NCBI RefSeq assembly: GCF_016735495.2
Contig: NZ_JAERQY020000001.1
Span: forward strand, 744,001-808,000
DNA: 64,000 nt
Source of the DNA: Lysobacter sp. MMG2
Lineage (GTDB): Bacteria > Pseudomonadota > Gammaproteobacteria > Xanthomonadales > Xanthomonadaceae
Direction of reading: 5' to 3'
The notes beneath the pieces were generated by a model. That model had not been told where the DNA came from and ran no database searches. It saw nothing but the letters and a program-made list of their open reading frames with translations. Of the stretch, positions 1-9,438 are shown one piece after another; the first letter of the stretch is position 1, and every line of letters begins with the position of its first letter. A program made the position numbers and the translations under genes.

Positions 1-529
<529 letters not shown>

Positions 530-530
<1 letters not shown>

Positions 531-1018
531 TGCCGTACATGCCCATCGTGGCCACGCTCGGCTACGTGCTCTCGCCCGACGGCCGCGAAGTGCTGATGGT
601 CCATCGCAACGCACGACCGGACGACCACCAGCTCGGCAAGTACAACGGCCTGGGTGGCAAGATCGAACGCGACGAGGACGTCGTGGCCGGCATGCGCCGC
701 GAGATCCTCGAGGAAGCCGGCATCGAGTGCGAAGCGATGCAGCTGCGCGGCACGATCAGCTGGCCCGGCTTCGGCAAGCACGGCGAGGACTGGCTGGGCT
801 TCGTGTTCGTCATCACGCGCTTCAGCGGCACGCCGCACGCGAGCAACCCGGAAGGCACGCTGGAATGGGTGCCGATCGAGCGCCTGGACGAGCTGCCGAT
901 GTGGGAAGGCGACCGCAACTTCCTGCCGCTGGTGTTCGACGACGACCCGCGCGCGTTCCACGGCGTGATGCCGTATCGCGATGGGCGCATGAAGTCGTGG
1001 GCGTATTCGCGGATCTAG
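530..1018 (+). CDS. Nudix hydrolase (MutT-like NTP pyrophosphohydrolase)
   Basis: The 162-residue protein carries a complete Nudix box at about residues 42-66: a GG pair, E, then the REILEEAGI core that binds the metal and the diphosphate. Members of this family hydrolyse nucleoside diphosphates linked to another moiety, often oxidised dNTPs such as 8-oxo-dGTP; the exact substrate cannot be read here. The N-terminus (ATLGYVLSPDGREVLMVHR) and the W/PGFGKHGEDWLGFVF region resemble the 8-oxo-dGTP diphosphatase group. The start ATG at 530 overlaps the stop of the beta-lactamase gene; a second ATG lies nine bases later. Cytoplasmic, no signal peptide. Confidence 0.88.
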
Positions 1019-1099
1019 CGCCCTGCCCTCATCCGCCTGCCGGCACCTTCTCAGCTCTGCAGAGAGGGGGTGGGGTGAGGGTGTCGGAGCGGCAATCGC

Positions 1100-1531
1100 T
1101 CAGGTCGCTGCGTTCCCGTTCTCGACCTGATATTCCATGTTGATCGAATACGGCGTCTCGACGAAGCCGTACTTCGCATACAGGAATTTCGCATCCCCAT
1201 CGGCCACCAGCGACACCACCGCAGACACCGGCGCGTTCGCACGCAGCCAGTCGTTGAGCGCGGCCATGATGCGCCGACCCAGCCCGTGCCCCTGATACTC
1301 GGGCACGACGGCGATATCGACCACGATGAAGAAGCAACCGCCGTCGCCGATGACGCGACCCATGCCGACCACCAGGCCTTCGTCGAGCAGGCTCACGCCG
1401 TAGAGCGTGTGCGGCAGGCCAAGCCTTGCGGCCTCGATGGTCCGTGTCGCCATGCCCGCCTGCGCGCGCAGGCGGCAGTAATCCTCCGCGCCGGGGAACC
1501 GTTCGACCAGTTCCACCTGCGCCGCGTCCAT
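1100..1531 (-). CDS. GNAT family N-acetyltransferase
   Basis: The 143-residue protein has the GNAT core: a beta strand FFIVVDIAVVPEYQGHGLG containing the acetyl-CoA pyrophosphate loop (Q/RxxGxG/A form QGHGLG) near residues 79-85, and a C-terminal FLYAKYGFVET strand-turn typical of the fold. It transfers an acetyl group from acetyl-CoA to an unknown amine. The start ATG at 1531 overlaps the stop of the upstream symporter (ATGA), so it is the second gene of a translationally coupled pair. A longer frame exists upstream but runs antiparallel inside the symporter and is not believable. Substrate unknown. Confidence 0.85.
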   Translation of the reverse strand: MDAAQVELVERFPGAEDYCRLRAQAGMATRTIEAARLGLPHTLYGVSLLDEGLVVGMGRVIGDGGCFFIVVDIAVVPEYQGHGLGRRIMAALNDWLRANAPVSAVVSLVADGDAKFLYAKYGFVETPYSINMEYQVENGNAAT

Positions 1532-2829
1532 CAGCCGGCGTCCCGCGCGCCGCGCACTTCGGCCTTCTCGCCTTCGGCGATGCCGAGGTTGCTCGAGGCG
1601 GCTTCGTACACGTCGCGGTCGAGCAGGCCCGATTCCTTCGCCACCAGCACCGGCACCACCATCTGGCCGGTCACGTTGGTCATCGTGCGCATCATGTCGA
1701 GTACGCGATCGATGGCGACCAGATAACCGATGCCTTCCAGCGGCAGACCCGCCGCCGACAGCACCAGCGTGACCATCACGATCGCCGTGCCCGGCACGCC
1801 GGCGGTGCCGAAACTGCCGAGCACCGAGGCGATGAGGATGGTGATGTACTGGCTCGGCTCCAGGTGCAGGCCGAAGTACTGCGCGACGAACATCGAGGTC
1901 AGCGCGGGATAGATCGCGCCGCAGCCGTCCATCTTGATGCTCGCGCCCAGCGGCACGGCGAAGGCGGCGTAGTCCTTGTCCACGCCCAGGTTGTGCGTGA
2001 CCGAGCGGATCGCCGCCGGCATCGCCGCGAAACTCGACGAGGCCACGAAGGCCACCTGCATGCCCGGCGCCGCGCCGCGGAAGAACTTCAGCGGATTGAG
2101 CCCGTGCACCGCCAGCAGGCTGCCGTAGACGAACACGATGTGGATCGCGCACGCCAGGTACAGCGCGAACACGAACGTGCCCAGCGGCAGCAGCTTCTCG
2201 AAACCGTATGCGCCGACCAGCGAGGCGATCAGGCCGAACGTGCCCAGCGGGGTCATCTCCAGCACGAATCGCGTGACCTGCACCATCGTGTCGCTCGCCT
2301 CGCCCACCAGCTTGCGCAGGCCGGCGACGCGTTCGCCCAGTTTCACCAGCGCGAAACCGACCAGCCCGGCGAACACGATCACCTGCAGGATCTTGCCCTC
2401 GCTCAGCGCCTTGAACGGATTGGCCGGCACCACGTCAAGCAGCACCTGGAGCGGCGAAGGCAGCTCGCGCACGCTGTAGTCGGGCGCGACGGTGAGCCCG
2501 GTCAGACCGCGGCCGGGCTGCAGCAGCCAGCCGATCGCCAGCCCCACGCCGACCGCGAGCGCGGCGGTGATCGCGAACCAGAGGAAGGTGCGCCCGCCCA
2601 GCGCGGCCACCGACTTCTGCCCGTGCAGGCTGCCGATGGCGTTCATCACCGCGAAGAACACCAGCGGCACGGCGACCATCTTGATCAGGGTGACGTAGAT
2701 GGTGCCGAGCGGACCGAACCAGACCTCGGCCGAATGCCCGAACGCCCAGCCCGCCAGCGCGCCCAATACGAAGCCCGCCAGCACGCGCTGCCAGAACGGA
2801 ATTCGCAACCAGGCGGACACCACCTTCAT
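1531..2829 (-). CDS. Dicarboxylate/amino acid:cation symporter (DAACS family)
   Basis: This 432-residue inner-membrane protein belongs to the glutamate/dicarboxylate symporter family (GltP, DctA), which imports acidic substrates with Na+ or H+. Seen in the sequence: hydrophobic segments throughout, the serine-rich re-entrant loop SSSFAAMPAAI near residues 277-287, the KMDGCGAIYPA segment corresponding to the NMDG cation-binding motif of the family, and the second loop GVPGTAIVMVTLVL. The start chosen (MKVVSAW at 2829) has a good AGAGGT ribosome site upstream. Gly-Cys in place of the usual Thr in the NMDGT motif makes the substrate uncertain. The GNAT gene follows with an overlapping start. 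It is divergent from the alkaline phosphatase gene, with a shared 143-base spacer. Confidence 0.88.
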   Translation of the reverse strand: MKVVSAWLRIPFWQRVLAGFVLGALAGWAFGHSAEVWFGPLGTIYVTLIKMVAVPLVFFAVMNAIGSLHGQKSVAALGGRTFLWFAITAALAVGVGLAIGWLLQPGRGLTGLTVAPDYSVRELPSPLQVLLDVVPANPFKALSEGKILQVIVFAGLVGFALVKLGERVAGLRKLVGEASDTMVQVTRFVLEMTPLGTFGLIASLVGAYGFEKLLPLGTFVFALYLACAIHIVFVYGSLLAVHGLNPLKFFRGAAPGMQVAFVASSSFAAMPAAIRSVTHNLGVDKDYAAFAVPLGASIKMDGCGAIYPALTSMFVAQYFGLHLEPSQYITILIASVLGSFGTAGVPGTAIVMVTLVLSAAGLPLEGIGYLVAIDRVLDMMRTMTNVTGQMVVPVLVAKESGLLDRDVYEAASSNLGIAEGEKAEVRGARDAG

Positions 2830-2972
2830 CAGGACCTCTTTACACAAACGGGCGACTTTGCACGATAGCCCACGACATTTGGGGTGGCGACCCCGTGAAT
2901 GCAACGCCGGTGTCCCAGAGCTGCAATAACGCGCCTCATAATCGCGCATTGCCTTCCGACGACGCCTCCCGA

Positions 2973-4685
2973 ATGTCCCGAACGCCCTGCACCGTCCTCG
3001 CCTTCGCCACCACCCTGCTGGCCTGCGCCTGCGCCAGCACCGGCGGCGCATCGCCCGATCCGGCAAAGCCGACCGCGCTGGAGGTCGAGGTCCCGTCGAT
3101 CCGCCACCCCGCCGGCGAAACGCCGCAGTGGTGGTTCCGCGACGGCGCCGCGCAGGCGGCCGCGCGTGGCGCGATGTCGGGCCGCGCGAAGAACGTGATC
3201 CTGTTCGTCGGCGATGGCATGAGCCTGACCACCGTCGCCGCCGCGCGCATCCTCGACGGCCAGCGCAAGGGCGGCCCGGGCGAAGAGAACCGGCTGAGTT
3301 GGGAGAACTTCCCGTCCACCGCGCTGAGCCGCACCTACAACACCGATTCGCAGACGCCCGATTCGGCCGGCACGATGAGCGCCATGGCGACCGGCGTGAA
3401 GACGCGCGCAGGCGTGCTCAGCATCGGCCAGCAGGCGCCGCGCAAGGATTGCGCGCAGGCGTTGAAGGCGCCGGTGCTCACGCTGTGGGAACTGGCCGCC
3501 AGCCGCGGCTTCGCCACCGGCGTGGTCACCACCACGCGCGTCACGCACGCCACGCCGGGCGCGACCTTCACCCACACGCCCGAGCGCAACTGGGAGAACG
3601 ACACCGAACTCAGCGACGAGGCGCGCGCCGACGGCTGCGTCGACATCGCCCGCCAGCTGGTCGAAACCCCTTACGGCCACGGTCCCGACGTGTTGATGGG
3701 CGGCGGTCGGAAGAACTTCATGCCCGTGTCCGAGCGCGACCCGGAGTACGACGACAAGGTTGGCGAGCGACTGGACGGCCGCGACCTCATCGCCCAGTGG
3801 AAGCAGCGCCATCCCGAAGGCACCTACGTCTGGAACGCGCAGCAGCTCGCCGACGCGCCGGCGCACGGCCCGCTGCTGGGTCTGTTCGAACCCGACCACA
3901 TGCAGTTCTCGCAGGACCGTCCGCGCGACGGCGCGGGCGAGCCCACGCTGGCGGAGATGACGCGCGCGGCGATCGCGCGTCTGAAGCAGAATGACAAGGG
4001 CTTCGTGCTGCTGGTCGAAGGCGGCCGCATCGACCACGCGCACCATTACGGCAACGCGTACCGCGCACTCACCGACACCATCGCGCTGAGCGAAGCGGTG
4101 CAGGCGGCGGTGGATGCGACGTCGGCGCAGGACACGCTGATCCTGGTCACGGCCGACCACTCGCACACGCTGAGCTTCGTCGGCTATCCCAAGCGCGGCA
4201 ATCCGATCCTGGACAAGGTGCGCGGCAGCAGCGGCGAGGACGACGGCAACGGCAGCTACGCGCTGGACCAGCTCGGCCTGCCCTACACCACGCTGAGCTA
4301 CAGCAACGGTCCCGGCTACATCGGCGCCAGCGCACAGCAGCCGGAAGGCCCGAAGCGTTTCCTGCACACCGTGAGCGGCGTGCAGATCCCGAAGAACGGC
4401 CGCCCCGACCTGCGCAACGTCGACACGCAGGACCCCGACTACCTGCAGGAAGCGCTGGTGCCCACCGCGGCCGAATCGCATGGCGGTGACGACGTCGGCA
4501 TCTGGGCGCACGGCCCGGGCAGCGACGCGGTGCGCGGCAATGTCGAGCAGAACACGATCTTCCACTTCCTCCTGCAGTCCATGCCCGCATTGCGTGGCGA
4601 GCTGTGCAAGGCCGGCGACTGCGACGACAACGGCGTGCCGGTGACGTTGCCGGATCCGGATAAGTTCCGCGCGGCTCGGGGGTAA
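2973..4685 (+). CDS. Alkaline phosphatase (PhoA family), predicted lipoprotein
   Basis: The 570-residue enzyme hydrolyses phosphate monoesters outside the cytoplasm. Family marks in order: VGDGMSLTTVAAARI (metal-binding Asp), DSAGT at residues 130-134 with the nucleophilic Ser131, GGRIDHAHHYGNA (metal ligands), VTADHSHT, and ESHGGDDVGIWAHGPG near the end. It starts with a short charged N-terminus, a hydrophobic stretch and LLAC, a lipobox, so I place the start at MSRTPC (2973) rather than at an upstream in-frame ATG at 2895; the mature protein would be lipid-anchored. The C-terminus is close to the usual family end. It stands alone, divergent from the symporter gene. Phosphate control is expected for the family but no clear Pho box was recognised. 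Confidence 0.9.
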   Translation: MSRTPCTVLAFATTLLACACASTGGASPDPAKPTALEVEVPSIRHPAGETPQWWFRDGAAQAAARGAMSGRAKNVILFVGDGMSLTTVAAARILDGQRKGGPGEENRLSWENFPSTALSRTYNTDSQTPDSAGTMSAMATGVKTRAGVLSIGQQAPRKDCAQALKAPVLTLWELAASRGFATGVVTTTRVTHATPGATFTHTPERNWENDTELSDEARADGCVDIARQLVETPYGHGPDVLMGGGRKNFMPVSERDPEYDDKVGERLDGRDLIAQWKQRHPEGTYVWNAQQLADAPAHGPLLGLFEPDHMQFSQDRPRDGAGEPTLAEMTRAAIARLKQNDKGFVLLVEGGRIDHAHHYGNAYRALTDTIALSEAVQAAVDATSAQDTLILVTADHSHTLSFVGYPKRGNPILDKVRGSSGEDDGNGSYALDQLGLPYTTLSYSNGPGYIGASAQQPEGPKRFLHTVSGVQIPKNGRPDLRNVDTQDPDYLQEALVPTAAESHGGDDVGIWAHGPGSDAVRGNVEQNTIFHFLLQSMPALRGELCKAGDCDDNGVPVTLPDPDKFRAARG

Positions 4686-5296
4686 GGCGGCGCGGGGGTA
4701 AGTGGGCATGGGCGTGAGTGCAAGCGTGGGGCGACGGCGGCGAATCCTCGCGGTCGTTCGCGCCTGATCTGACGGGCGGCTCGACGGTCGCCGCAACAGC
4801 AAGGACTCACTGTCATCCCGGCGAAGGCCGGGACCCAGGCTGTCACGCCGTCCGCTGCGTCACGTCATTCCAGCGAACGCATCAGCACATAAGCGCATTG
4901 CCAATGCCGTCATCCCGGCGAAGGCCGGGATCCAGGCCGTCATGCGGCCCGACATCTCTCGTCATTCCAGCGAAAGCTGGAATCCATTTTTTGCTGTCGC
5001 GGTTCAAGCGCAGCAGGGAAGGCGTGAAACGTCCCTGGAGAGTGCCGCCATGCGGCGGCCCAGAAGCCTCCGCCTTCGCGGGAATGACGGTGACGAGGTT
5101 TACCGCTGAGAGAGTGCCCGCATGCCGAGGGCCTGAATCCCGGCCTTCGCCGGGATGACGGTCATGTGGTTCATCGCAGACGGAGTGCCCACGCACGCAG
5201 TGCCCACGCACCGAGAGCCCGTGCTGGATTGCCAGGTCCGCCGTGACTCGCCGCTCGTTCGCCGCGCTGCGGACGATGGTCCGCAAGCAGTGCCGC
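4686..5296. repeat. Gene-free spacer with a cluster of dispersed palindromic repeats (family A)
   Basis: No gene is supported in these 611 bases. They hold at least five copies of one imperfect palindrome of the kind GTCATCCCGGCGAAGGCCGG, in both orientations and in variants (about 4812-4840, 4907-4938, 4961-4988, 5077-5095, 5133-5165), plus the linked element GTGCCGCCATGCGGCGGCCC near 5040-5062. The same elements recur at 18.7, 27.4, 32.7-33.4, 43.9-44.1 and 54.7 kb. They look like REP-type extragenic repeats spread in the genome, not CRISPR: spacing is irregular and each copy is itself palindromic. Confidence 0.8.
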
Positions 5297-5731
5297 TTAC
5301 CCCTCCGGCGGCAGCTTCGCCGTCGTCGACGGCACCGCGTCGGACGTGGGGTTGGCGAACTCCACCGGCAATTGCGCGGTCCGCGCGGACGCCAGCGGCG
5401 CCGGCGGGAGCGATGACACCGCGCCGGCTTCGGCGAGCGGCACGCGCGGGCCGAAACCGAACGCACCGTCGCTGCGCGCCGACACGATCATGCGCACCAT
5501 GTTCGACGGAATCATCAGCTCGATTTCCACCGACTGGTCGTCGGCCGTGCGTCCCTGCAAGGTCATCTCGATCAGCGCGCCACCGGTGTCGATCGCGCTG
5601 CACAGCACGTGCGGGCCGTGCGGGCCGTCGTGCAGGTACGGCCGGATCGCTTCGCCGAGGATTTCCAGCGCCTGCGGATACAGGAACACCGCGTAGCCCT
5701 GGAACCGTTCGTGCTTGGCATCTTCGTGCAT
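5297..5731 (-). CDS. Conserved hypothetical protein downstream of purT
   Basis: I do not recognise this 144-residue protein. It has no signal peptide and no membrane segment. The first two thirds look like a compact alpha/beta domain (FQGYAVFLYPQALEILGEAI, then VLCSAIDTGGALIEMTLQG and SVEIELMIPSNMVRMIVSA); the last 35 residues are rich in Pro, Ala and Thr and probably disordered. The start at 5731 follows a GAGGCCCCC stretch and lies only 7 bases after the purT stop, so it is very likely co-transcribed with purT; that is its only functional clue. Confidence 0.7.
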   Translation of the reverse strand: MHEDAKHERFQGYAVFLYPQALEILGEAIRPYLHDGPHGPHVLCSAIDTGGALIEMTLQGRTADDQSVEIELMIPSNMVRMIVSARSDGAFGFGPRVPLAEAGAVSSLPPAPLASARTAQLPVEFANPTSDAVPSTTAKLPPEG

Positions 5732-5738
5732 GGGGGCC

Positions 5739-6938
5739 TCAGCGCAGTTCGATGGAAAGGGCAGCGGCGGCATTGCGCGCCGATTCGCGCGCGGTGTCGA
5801 CATCGTCCGCGAGCGCCAGCGTCACCGCCACGCGGCGATGGCCTTCCACGCGCGGCTTGCCGAACAGGCGCAGCTGCGTGTCGGCCTGCGCCAAGGCGGC
5901 ATCGACGCCGGAGAACACCGGCACGCCATGGCCCTGCGCCAGCACCGCGCACGACGCCGCCGGGGCGAACTGCCGGATCGCCGGAATCGGCAGGCCCAGG
6001 ATCGCGCGCGCATGCAGCGCGAACTCGCTCAGGTCCTGCGAGATCAACGTGACCAGCCCGGTGTCGTGCGGGCGCGGCGACACTTCGCTGAACCACACCT
6101 CGTCACCCTTCACGAACAATTCCACGCCGAACACGCCCCAGCCGCCGAGGTCGTCGGTGATCGCGCGCGCGATGTCCTGCGCACGTTCCAGCGCGCGCGG
6201 CGACATCGCCTGCGGCTGCCAGCTTTCGCGGTAATCGCCGTCGCGCTGCAGGTGGCCGATCGGCGCGCAGAACGTGGTGCCGCCGGCGTGACGCACGGTC
6301 AGCAGGGTGATTTCGTATTCGAAGTCGATGAAGCCCTCGACGATGACGCGGCCGGCACCGGCGCGACCGCCGGTCTGCGCGTATTCCCACGCCTTGTCGA
6401 TGTCCGCCTCGGTACGCACCAGGCTCTGGCCCTTGCCGGAGGACGACATCACCGGCTTCACCACGCAGGGCAGGCCGATGTCGGCGACCGCGGCGCGATA
6501 GTCCTCCAGCGTGTCGACGAAACGGTAGGGCGACGTCGGCAGGCCCAGCGTTTCGGCGGCGAGCCGGCGGATGCCCTCGCGGTCCATCGTCAGTCGCGCG
6601 GCGCGGGCGGTCGGGATCACGCGCACGTCGCTGCCGCGCGCGGCGAACTCGCGTTCCAACTCGACCAGCGTCTGGGTGTGGATCGCTTCGATCTCCGGCA
6701 CGATCAGATGCGGACGTTCCAGCGCGATCAGCGCGCGCACCGCTCCGCCGTCGAGCATGTCCAGCACGTGGCTGCGATGGGCCACCTGCATCGCCGGCGC
6801 ATCGGCGTAGCGGTCGGCGGCGATGACTTCGGCACCGAAGCGCTGCAACTCGATCGCCACTTCCTTGCCGAGTTCGCCCGAACCGAGCAGGAGCACGCGG
6901 AATGCATGCGGGGACAAGGGCGTGCCGAGCGTGACCAT
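5739..6938 (-). CDS. purT: Formate-dependent phosphoribosylglycinamide formyltransferase
   Basis: PurT makes formyl-GAR from GAR, formate and ATP in de novo purine synthesis, the folate-independent alternative to PurN. The 399-residue protein has full family length. It begins with a PreATP-grasp domain ([20 protein letters not shown], residues 14-33), followed by the ATP-grasp domain with the lid [31 protein letters not shown] and the metal/substrate site [14 protein letters not shown]. The end [17 protein letters not shown] is also typical. The start is the ATG at 6938. A small unknown gene follows after 7 bases. PurR-like control cannot be seen. Confidence 0.96.
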   Translation of the reverse strand: MVTLGTPLSPHAFRVLLLGSGELGKEVAIELQRFGAEVIAADRYADAPAMQVAHRSHVLDMLDGGAVRALIALERPHLIVPEIEAIHTQTLVELEREFAARGSDVRVIPTARAARLTMDREGIRRLAAETLGLPTSPYRFVDTLEDYRAAVADIGLPCVVKPVMSSSGKGQSLVRTEADIDKAWEYAQTGGRAGAGRVIVEGFIDFEYEITLLTVRHAGGTTFCAPIGHLQRDGDYRESWQPQAMSPRALERAQDIARAITDDLGGWGVFGVELFVKGDEVWFSEVSPRPHDTGLVTLISQDLSEFALHARAILGLPIPAIRQFAPAASCAVLAQGHGVPVFSGVDAALAQADTQLRLFGKPRVEGHRRVAVTLALADDVDTARESARNAAAALSIELR

Positions 6939-7064
6939 GCGCGATCCGGATGTCTTGGGGAGGCCCGCCAGTTTACCGGTTGCCGTCGGGCGGCGTGGTC
7001 GCGCGGGCGAACGGGCACGCGCGGACTATGGACGCGCCGCATCGGCATGCGATCCTTGCCGACG

Positions 7065-7994
7065 ATGCCCGGCCCCCACCCGCGCAACCTGCCCGCCCTG
7101 ATGCTCCTCGCGTTCGCGATGGTGCTGTCCGGCTGCGCGCGCGAAAGCGATGCGCCGAAGGCGAGCGAGCACGGCACGCGCCTGGCGGGCGTGCTGCTGG
7201 ATCCGCAGATGGACGAGATCAGCGGCCTGGCCGCCTCGCGTCGCCATCGCGACGTGCTGTGGATGCACGACGACGGCGGCAACCCCGAGCGCCTGTTCGC
7301 GGTGAGCACCAACGGCACGCGGCTGGCGACGTTCCGCGTGGAAGGCGTGACCAAGACCGATTGGGAAGACATCGCCGCCTTCGAACTCGACGGCAAGTCC
7401 TACCTGCTCCTGGCCGACACCGGCGACAACGGCGGGCTGCGCCGCAGCCTGCAACTGCACGTGATCGAGGAGCCGGAGAAGATCGAGAACGCGCGGCTGC
7501 GCCCGGCCTGGTCGATCGCATTCCGCTGGCCGGACGGCGCGCGCGACTGCGAGGCCGTCGCAGTGGACGCCGCGCGCGAGGAAGTCCTGCTGATCTCGAA
7601 AAAGCGCCAGCCACCGGAGCTGTTCGGGCTGCCGTTGCGTCCTGCGGGTACCGCGCTGCAGACCGCCCAACGCATGGGAATGCTGGCCGGCGTGCCGCAG
7701 CCGTCGGCGGAGATGCTGCGCCGCAGCCCGCAGCGCGCACGTCTGGACAGCCAGGTCACGGCGGCCGACCTCTCACCCGACGGCCGCACGCTGGCGGTGA
7801 TGACCTACCGCTGGCTTTTGTTCTATCCGCGTCGCGGCGACGAAACCTGGGGCGAGGCCGTCGCCCGCGTGCCCCGCTTCGAACCCCTGCCCTGGCTGCC
7901 GCAGGCCGAGGCGCTGGGCTGGAGCGCCGACGGCCGCTCCCTCTTCGCCACCGGCGAGTTCGTGCCGGCCCCGTTGTACCGCATCACGCCCTGA
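7065..7994 (+). CDS. Predicted lipoprotein, beta-propeller-like, unknown function
   Basis: The 309-residue protein starts with a short N-terminus, a hydrophobic segment and LSGC, a lipobox at about residue 23, so it is probably an envelope lipoprotein. The mature part has repeated short strands with Asp-rich turns: DEISGLAAS, TDWEDIAAFEL, LLADTGDNG, DCEAVAVDA, TAADLSPDGRTLAVMTY and PQAEALGWSADGRSLF. This spacing resembles beta-propeller proteins of the esterase/phytase-like type, but I cannot name a family with certainty. An in-frame ATG 18 bases upstream (7047) is an alternative start. It is divergent from purT and stands ahead of the SPFH cassette. Confidence 0.75.
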   Translation: MPGPHPRNLPALMLLAFAMVLSGCARESDAPKASEHGTRLAGVLLDPQMDEISGLAASRRHRDVLWMHDDGGNPERLFAVSTNGTRLATFRVEGVTKTDWEDIAAFELDGKSYLLLADTGDNGGLRRSLQLHVIEEPEKIENARLRPAWSIAFRWPDGARDCEAVAVDAAREEVLLISKKRQPPELFGLPLRPAGTALQTAQRMGMLAGVPQPSAEMLRRSPQRARLDSQVTAADLSPDGRTLAVMTYRWLLFYPRRGDETWGEAVARVPRFEPLPWLPQAEALGWSADGRSLFATGEFVPAPLYRITP

Positions 7995-8033
7995 CGCCGT
8001 CCGTCGGCGGCCTGCCCGGCGCGATTGCGCCGA

Positions 8034-8054
8034 TTGATATCTTTCTGATATCAA
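8034..8054. promoter_or_regulatory. Perfect 8+8 bp palindrome in front of the SPFH cassette
   Basis: TTGATATC, five bases (TTTCT), then GATATCAA: a perfect inverted repeat 30 bases before the chosen start of the SPFH gene. In DNA this GC-rich an AT-rich dyad of this quality stands out and is the size of a dimeric repressor site. The Arc-type protein encoded in the same cassette, or a regulator elsewhere, could bind it; which one is not shown by the sequence. Confidence 0.6.
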
Positions 8055-8083
8055 ACCTCCAACGAAGAATGGAGGCGAAGGCG

Positions 8084-8947
8084 ATGAAAGAGAACCCGAT
8101 CCGCTCCCTGCCGGGCATCCCGGTCCTGCTGGTCCTGATCGCAATCGACGTCATCGCCCTGTGGCAGCTGATGCAGGCCGTCGACTCCGGCACGCCCCTG
8201 CGGGTTGGCATCGCGATCCTGGTGCTGGTCGTGGCCACCTTCTGCCTGCTCGGCCTGTACATGGTCGAGCCGAACAAGTCGGTCGTGCTGAGTCTGTTCG
8301 GCAAGTACGTGGGCACCGAGAAGGAGAACGGCCTGCGCTGGAACAACCCCTTCTACGGCACCCGGAAGGTCAGCCAGCGCGTGCGCAACTTCGAGAGCGG
8401 CAAGCTCAAGGTCAATGAGCTGGACGGCAGCCCGATCGAGATCGCCGCCGTCATCGTCTGGCAGGTCGTGGACAGCGCCGAGGCGGTCTACAACGTGGAC
8501 GATTACGAGAGCTTCGTGCACATCCAGTCCGAATCCGCACTGCGCGCGATGGCGACGAGTTACCCCTACGACCAGCACGAGGAAGGCCAGCTCGCGTTGC
8601 GCAGCCACGCCGCGGAAATCAGTCAGCACCTGCAGGACGAACTGGCCGAACGCCTGGCCGACGCGGGCGTGCGCGTGGTCGATGCGCGCATCAGCCACCT
8701 GGCCTACGCGCCGGAAATCGCCCAGGCGATGCTGCAGCGCCAGCAGGCCAATGCGATCATCGCCGCACGCACGCGCATCGTCGCCGGTGCGGTGGGCATG
8801 GTCGAAATGGCGCTGGCCGAACTGCAGAAGAACGGCGTGGTGCACCTGGACGAGGAGCGCAAGGCGCAGATGGTCAGCAACCTGCTGGTGGTGTTGTGCG
8901 GCGAGCGTTCCACGCAGCCGATCGTCAACGCCGGCACGCTCTACTGA
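8084..8947 (+). CDS. SPFH/Band 7 (slipin-like) membrane protein
   Basis: The 287-residue protein has two hydrophobic segments near the N-terminus (about residues 10-28 and 40-62), then an SPFH domain: [59 protein letters not shown], and the late helical stretch [26 protein letters not shown] proteins build membrane-associated oligomeric cages or microdomain scaffolds and often partner with proteases. The start at 8084 is preferred over an in-frame ATG at 8069 because GGAGG sits 8 bases before it. It leads a four-gene run with tiny gaps. No protease gene is adjacent, which is unusual for the stomatin-operon type; this is the shorter type linked to an Arc protein. Confidence 0.88.
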   Translation: MKENPIRSLPGIPVLLVLIAIDVIALWQLMQAVDSGTPLRVGIAILVLVVATFCLLGLYMVEPNKSVVLSLFGKYVGTEKENGLRWNNPFYGTRKVSQRVRNFESGKLKVNELDGSPIEIAAVIVWQVVDSAEAVYNVDDYESFVHIQSESALRAMATSYPYDQHEEGQLALRSHAAEISQHLQDELAERLADAGVRVVDARISHLAYAPEIAQAMLQRQQANAIIAARTRIVAGAVGMVEMALAELQKNGVVHLDEERKAQMVSNLLVVLCGERSTQPIVNAGTLY

Positions 8948-8948
8948 G

Positions 8949-9242
8949 ATGGCGATGGGCGACTACGTACTGCCGCTGATCCTGGCGTTGAGCAGTCTGC
9001 CGGCGTTCGTCGCGGCGAAGATGATGGGTCGCGGCCGCCCGCGCGGCGCGCCCGTGCCGCCGCTGGCGCGGCTGATGCGGCTGGTGGGCGTGGCGATCGT
9101 GGCCGGCGCGCTCGGCCTGCTGTGGGCCGGTGGGGACGAGACGCGGCGGCTGGTGGTGATCGTGGCGATGGTCGTGGCGGTGAACGGCCTGGGCCTGTTG
9201 CTGCTGTTCAAGCTCGGCCGCAAGCGGCCCGGACCGCGCTGA
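8949..9242 (+). CDS. Small integral membrane protein of the SPFH cassette
   Basis: This 97-residue protein has three hydrophobic segments (about residues 7-23, 42-60 and 66-88) and a basic C-terminus (KLGRKRPGPR), with no recognisable catalytic residues. It starts one base after the stop of the SPFH gene and ends one base before the start of the Arc gene, so it is certainly part of the same transcript. A role as a membrane partner of the SPFH protein is inference from position alone. Confidence 0.75.
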   Translation: MAMGDYVLPLILALSSLPAFVAAKMMGRGRPRGAPVPPLARLMRLVGVAIVAGALGLLWAGGDETRRLVVIVAMVVAVNGLGLLLLFKLGRKRPGPR

Positions 9243-9243
9243 C

Positions 9244-9438
9244 GTGACCGAGAAGAAGGCCTACCCGCTGCGCATCAACGCCGACGTACTGACGGCCGCA
9301 CAACGCTGGGCGGACGATGAACTGCGCAGCCTCAACGCGCAGATCGAGTACGTTTTGCGCGACGCTTTGCGACGCGCGGGCCGCCTGCCCGGCCCGCCCG
9401 CGAATCCCCATCCCGCATCCGACGAGGAATCGACGTGA
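9244..9438 (+). CDS. Arc family ribbon-helix-helix DNA-binding protein
   Basis: This 64-residue protein starts with GTG. Its first 45 residues follow the Arc/MetJ ribbon-helix-helix plan: a strand YPLRINADVL, a helix AAQRWADDELRSLNAQ, a turn, and a second helix IEYVLRDALRRA. Such proteins bind palindromic DNA as dimers of dimers and often autoregulate. The C-terminal 20 residues are Pro-rich and probably flexible. The reading frame sits between the small membrane gene and the DUF4177 gene, whose GTG start overlaps this stop. The palindrome at 8034-8054 is an obvious candidate target, but that is inference. Confidence 0.82.
   Translation: MTEKKAYPLRINADVLTAAQRWADDELRSLNAQIEYVLRDALRRAGRLPGPPANPHPASDEEST

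Noticed and set aside
1020-1090. Terminator after the Nudix gene
   Set aside because: GGCACCTTCTCAGC/GAGAGGGGGTGGG looks like a decayed family B repeat with a weak stem and no T run.
1426-2868. Long plus-strand frame opposite the symporter
   Set aside because: His/Arg/Gln-rich shadow; the minus strand has real membrane segments and symporter motifs.
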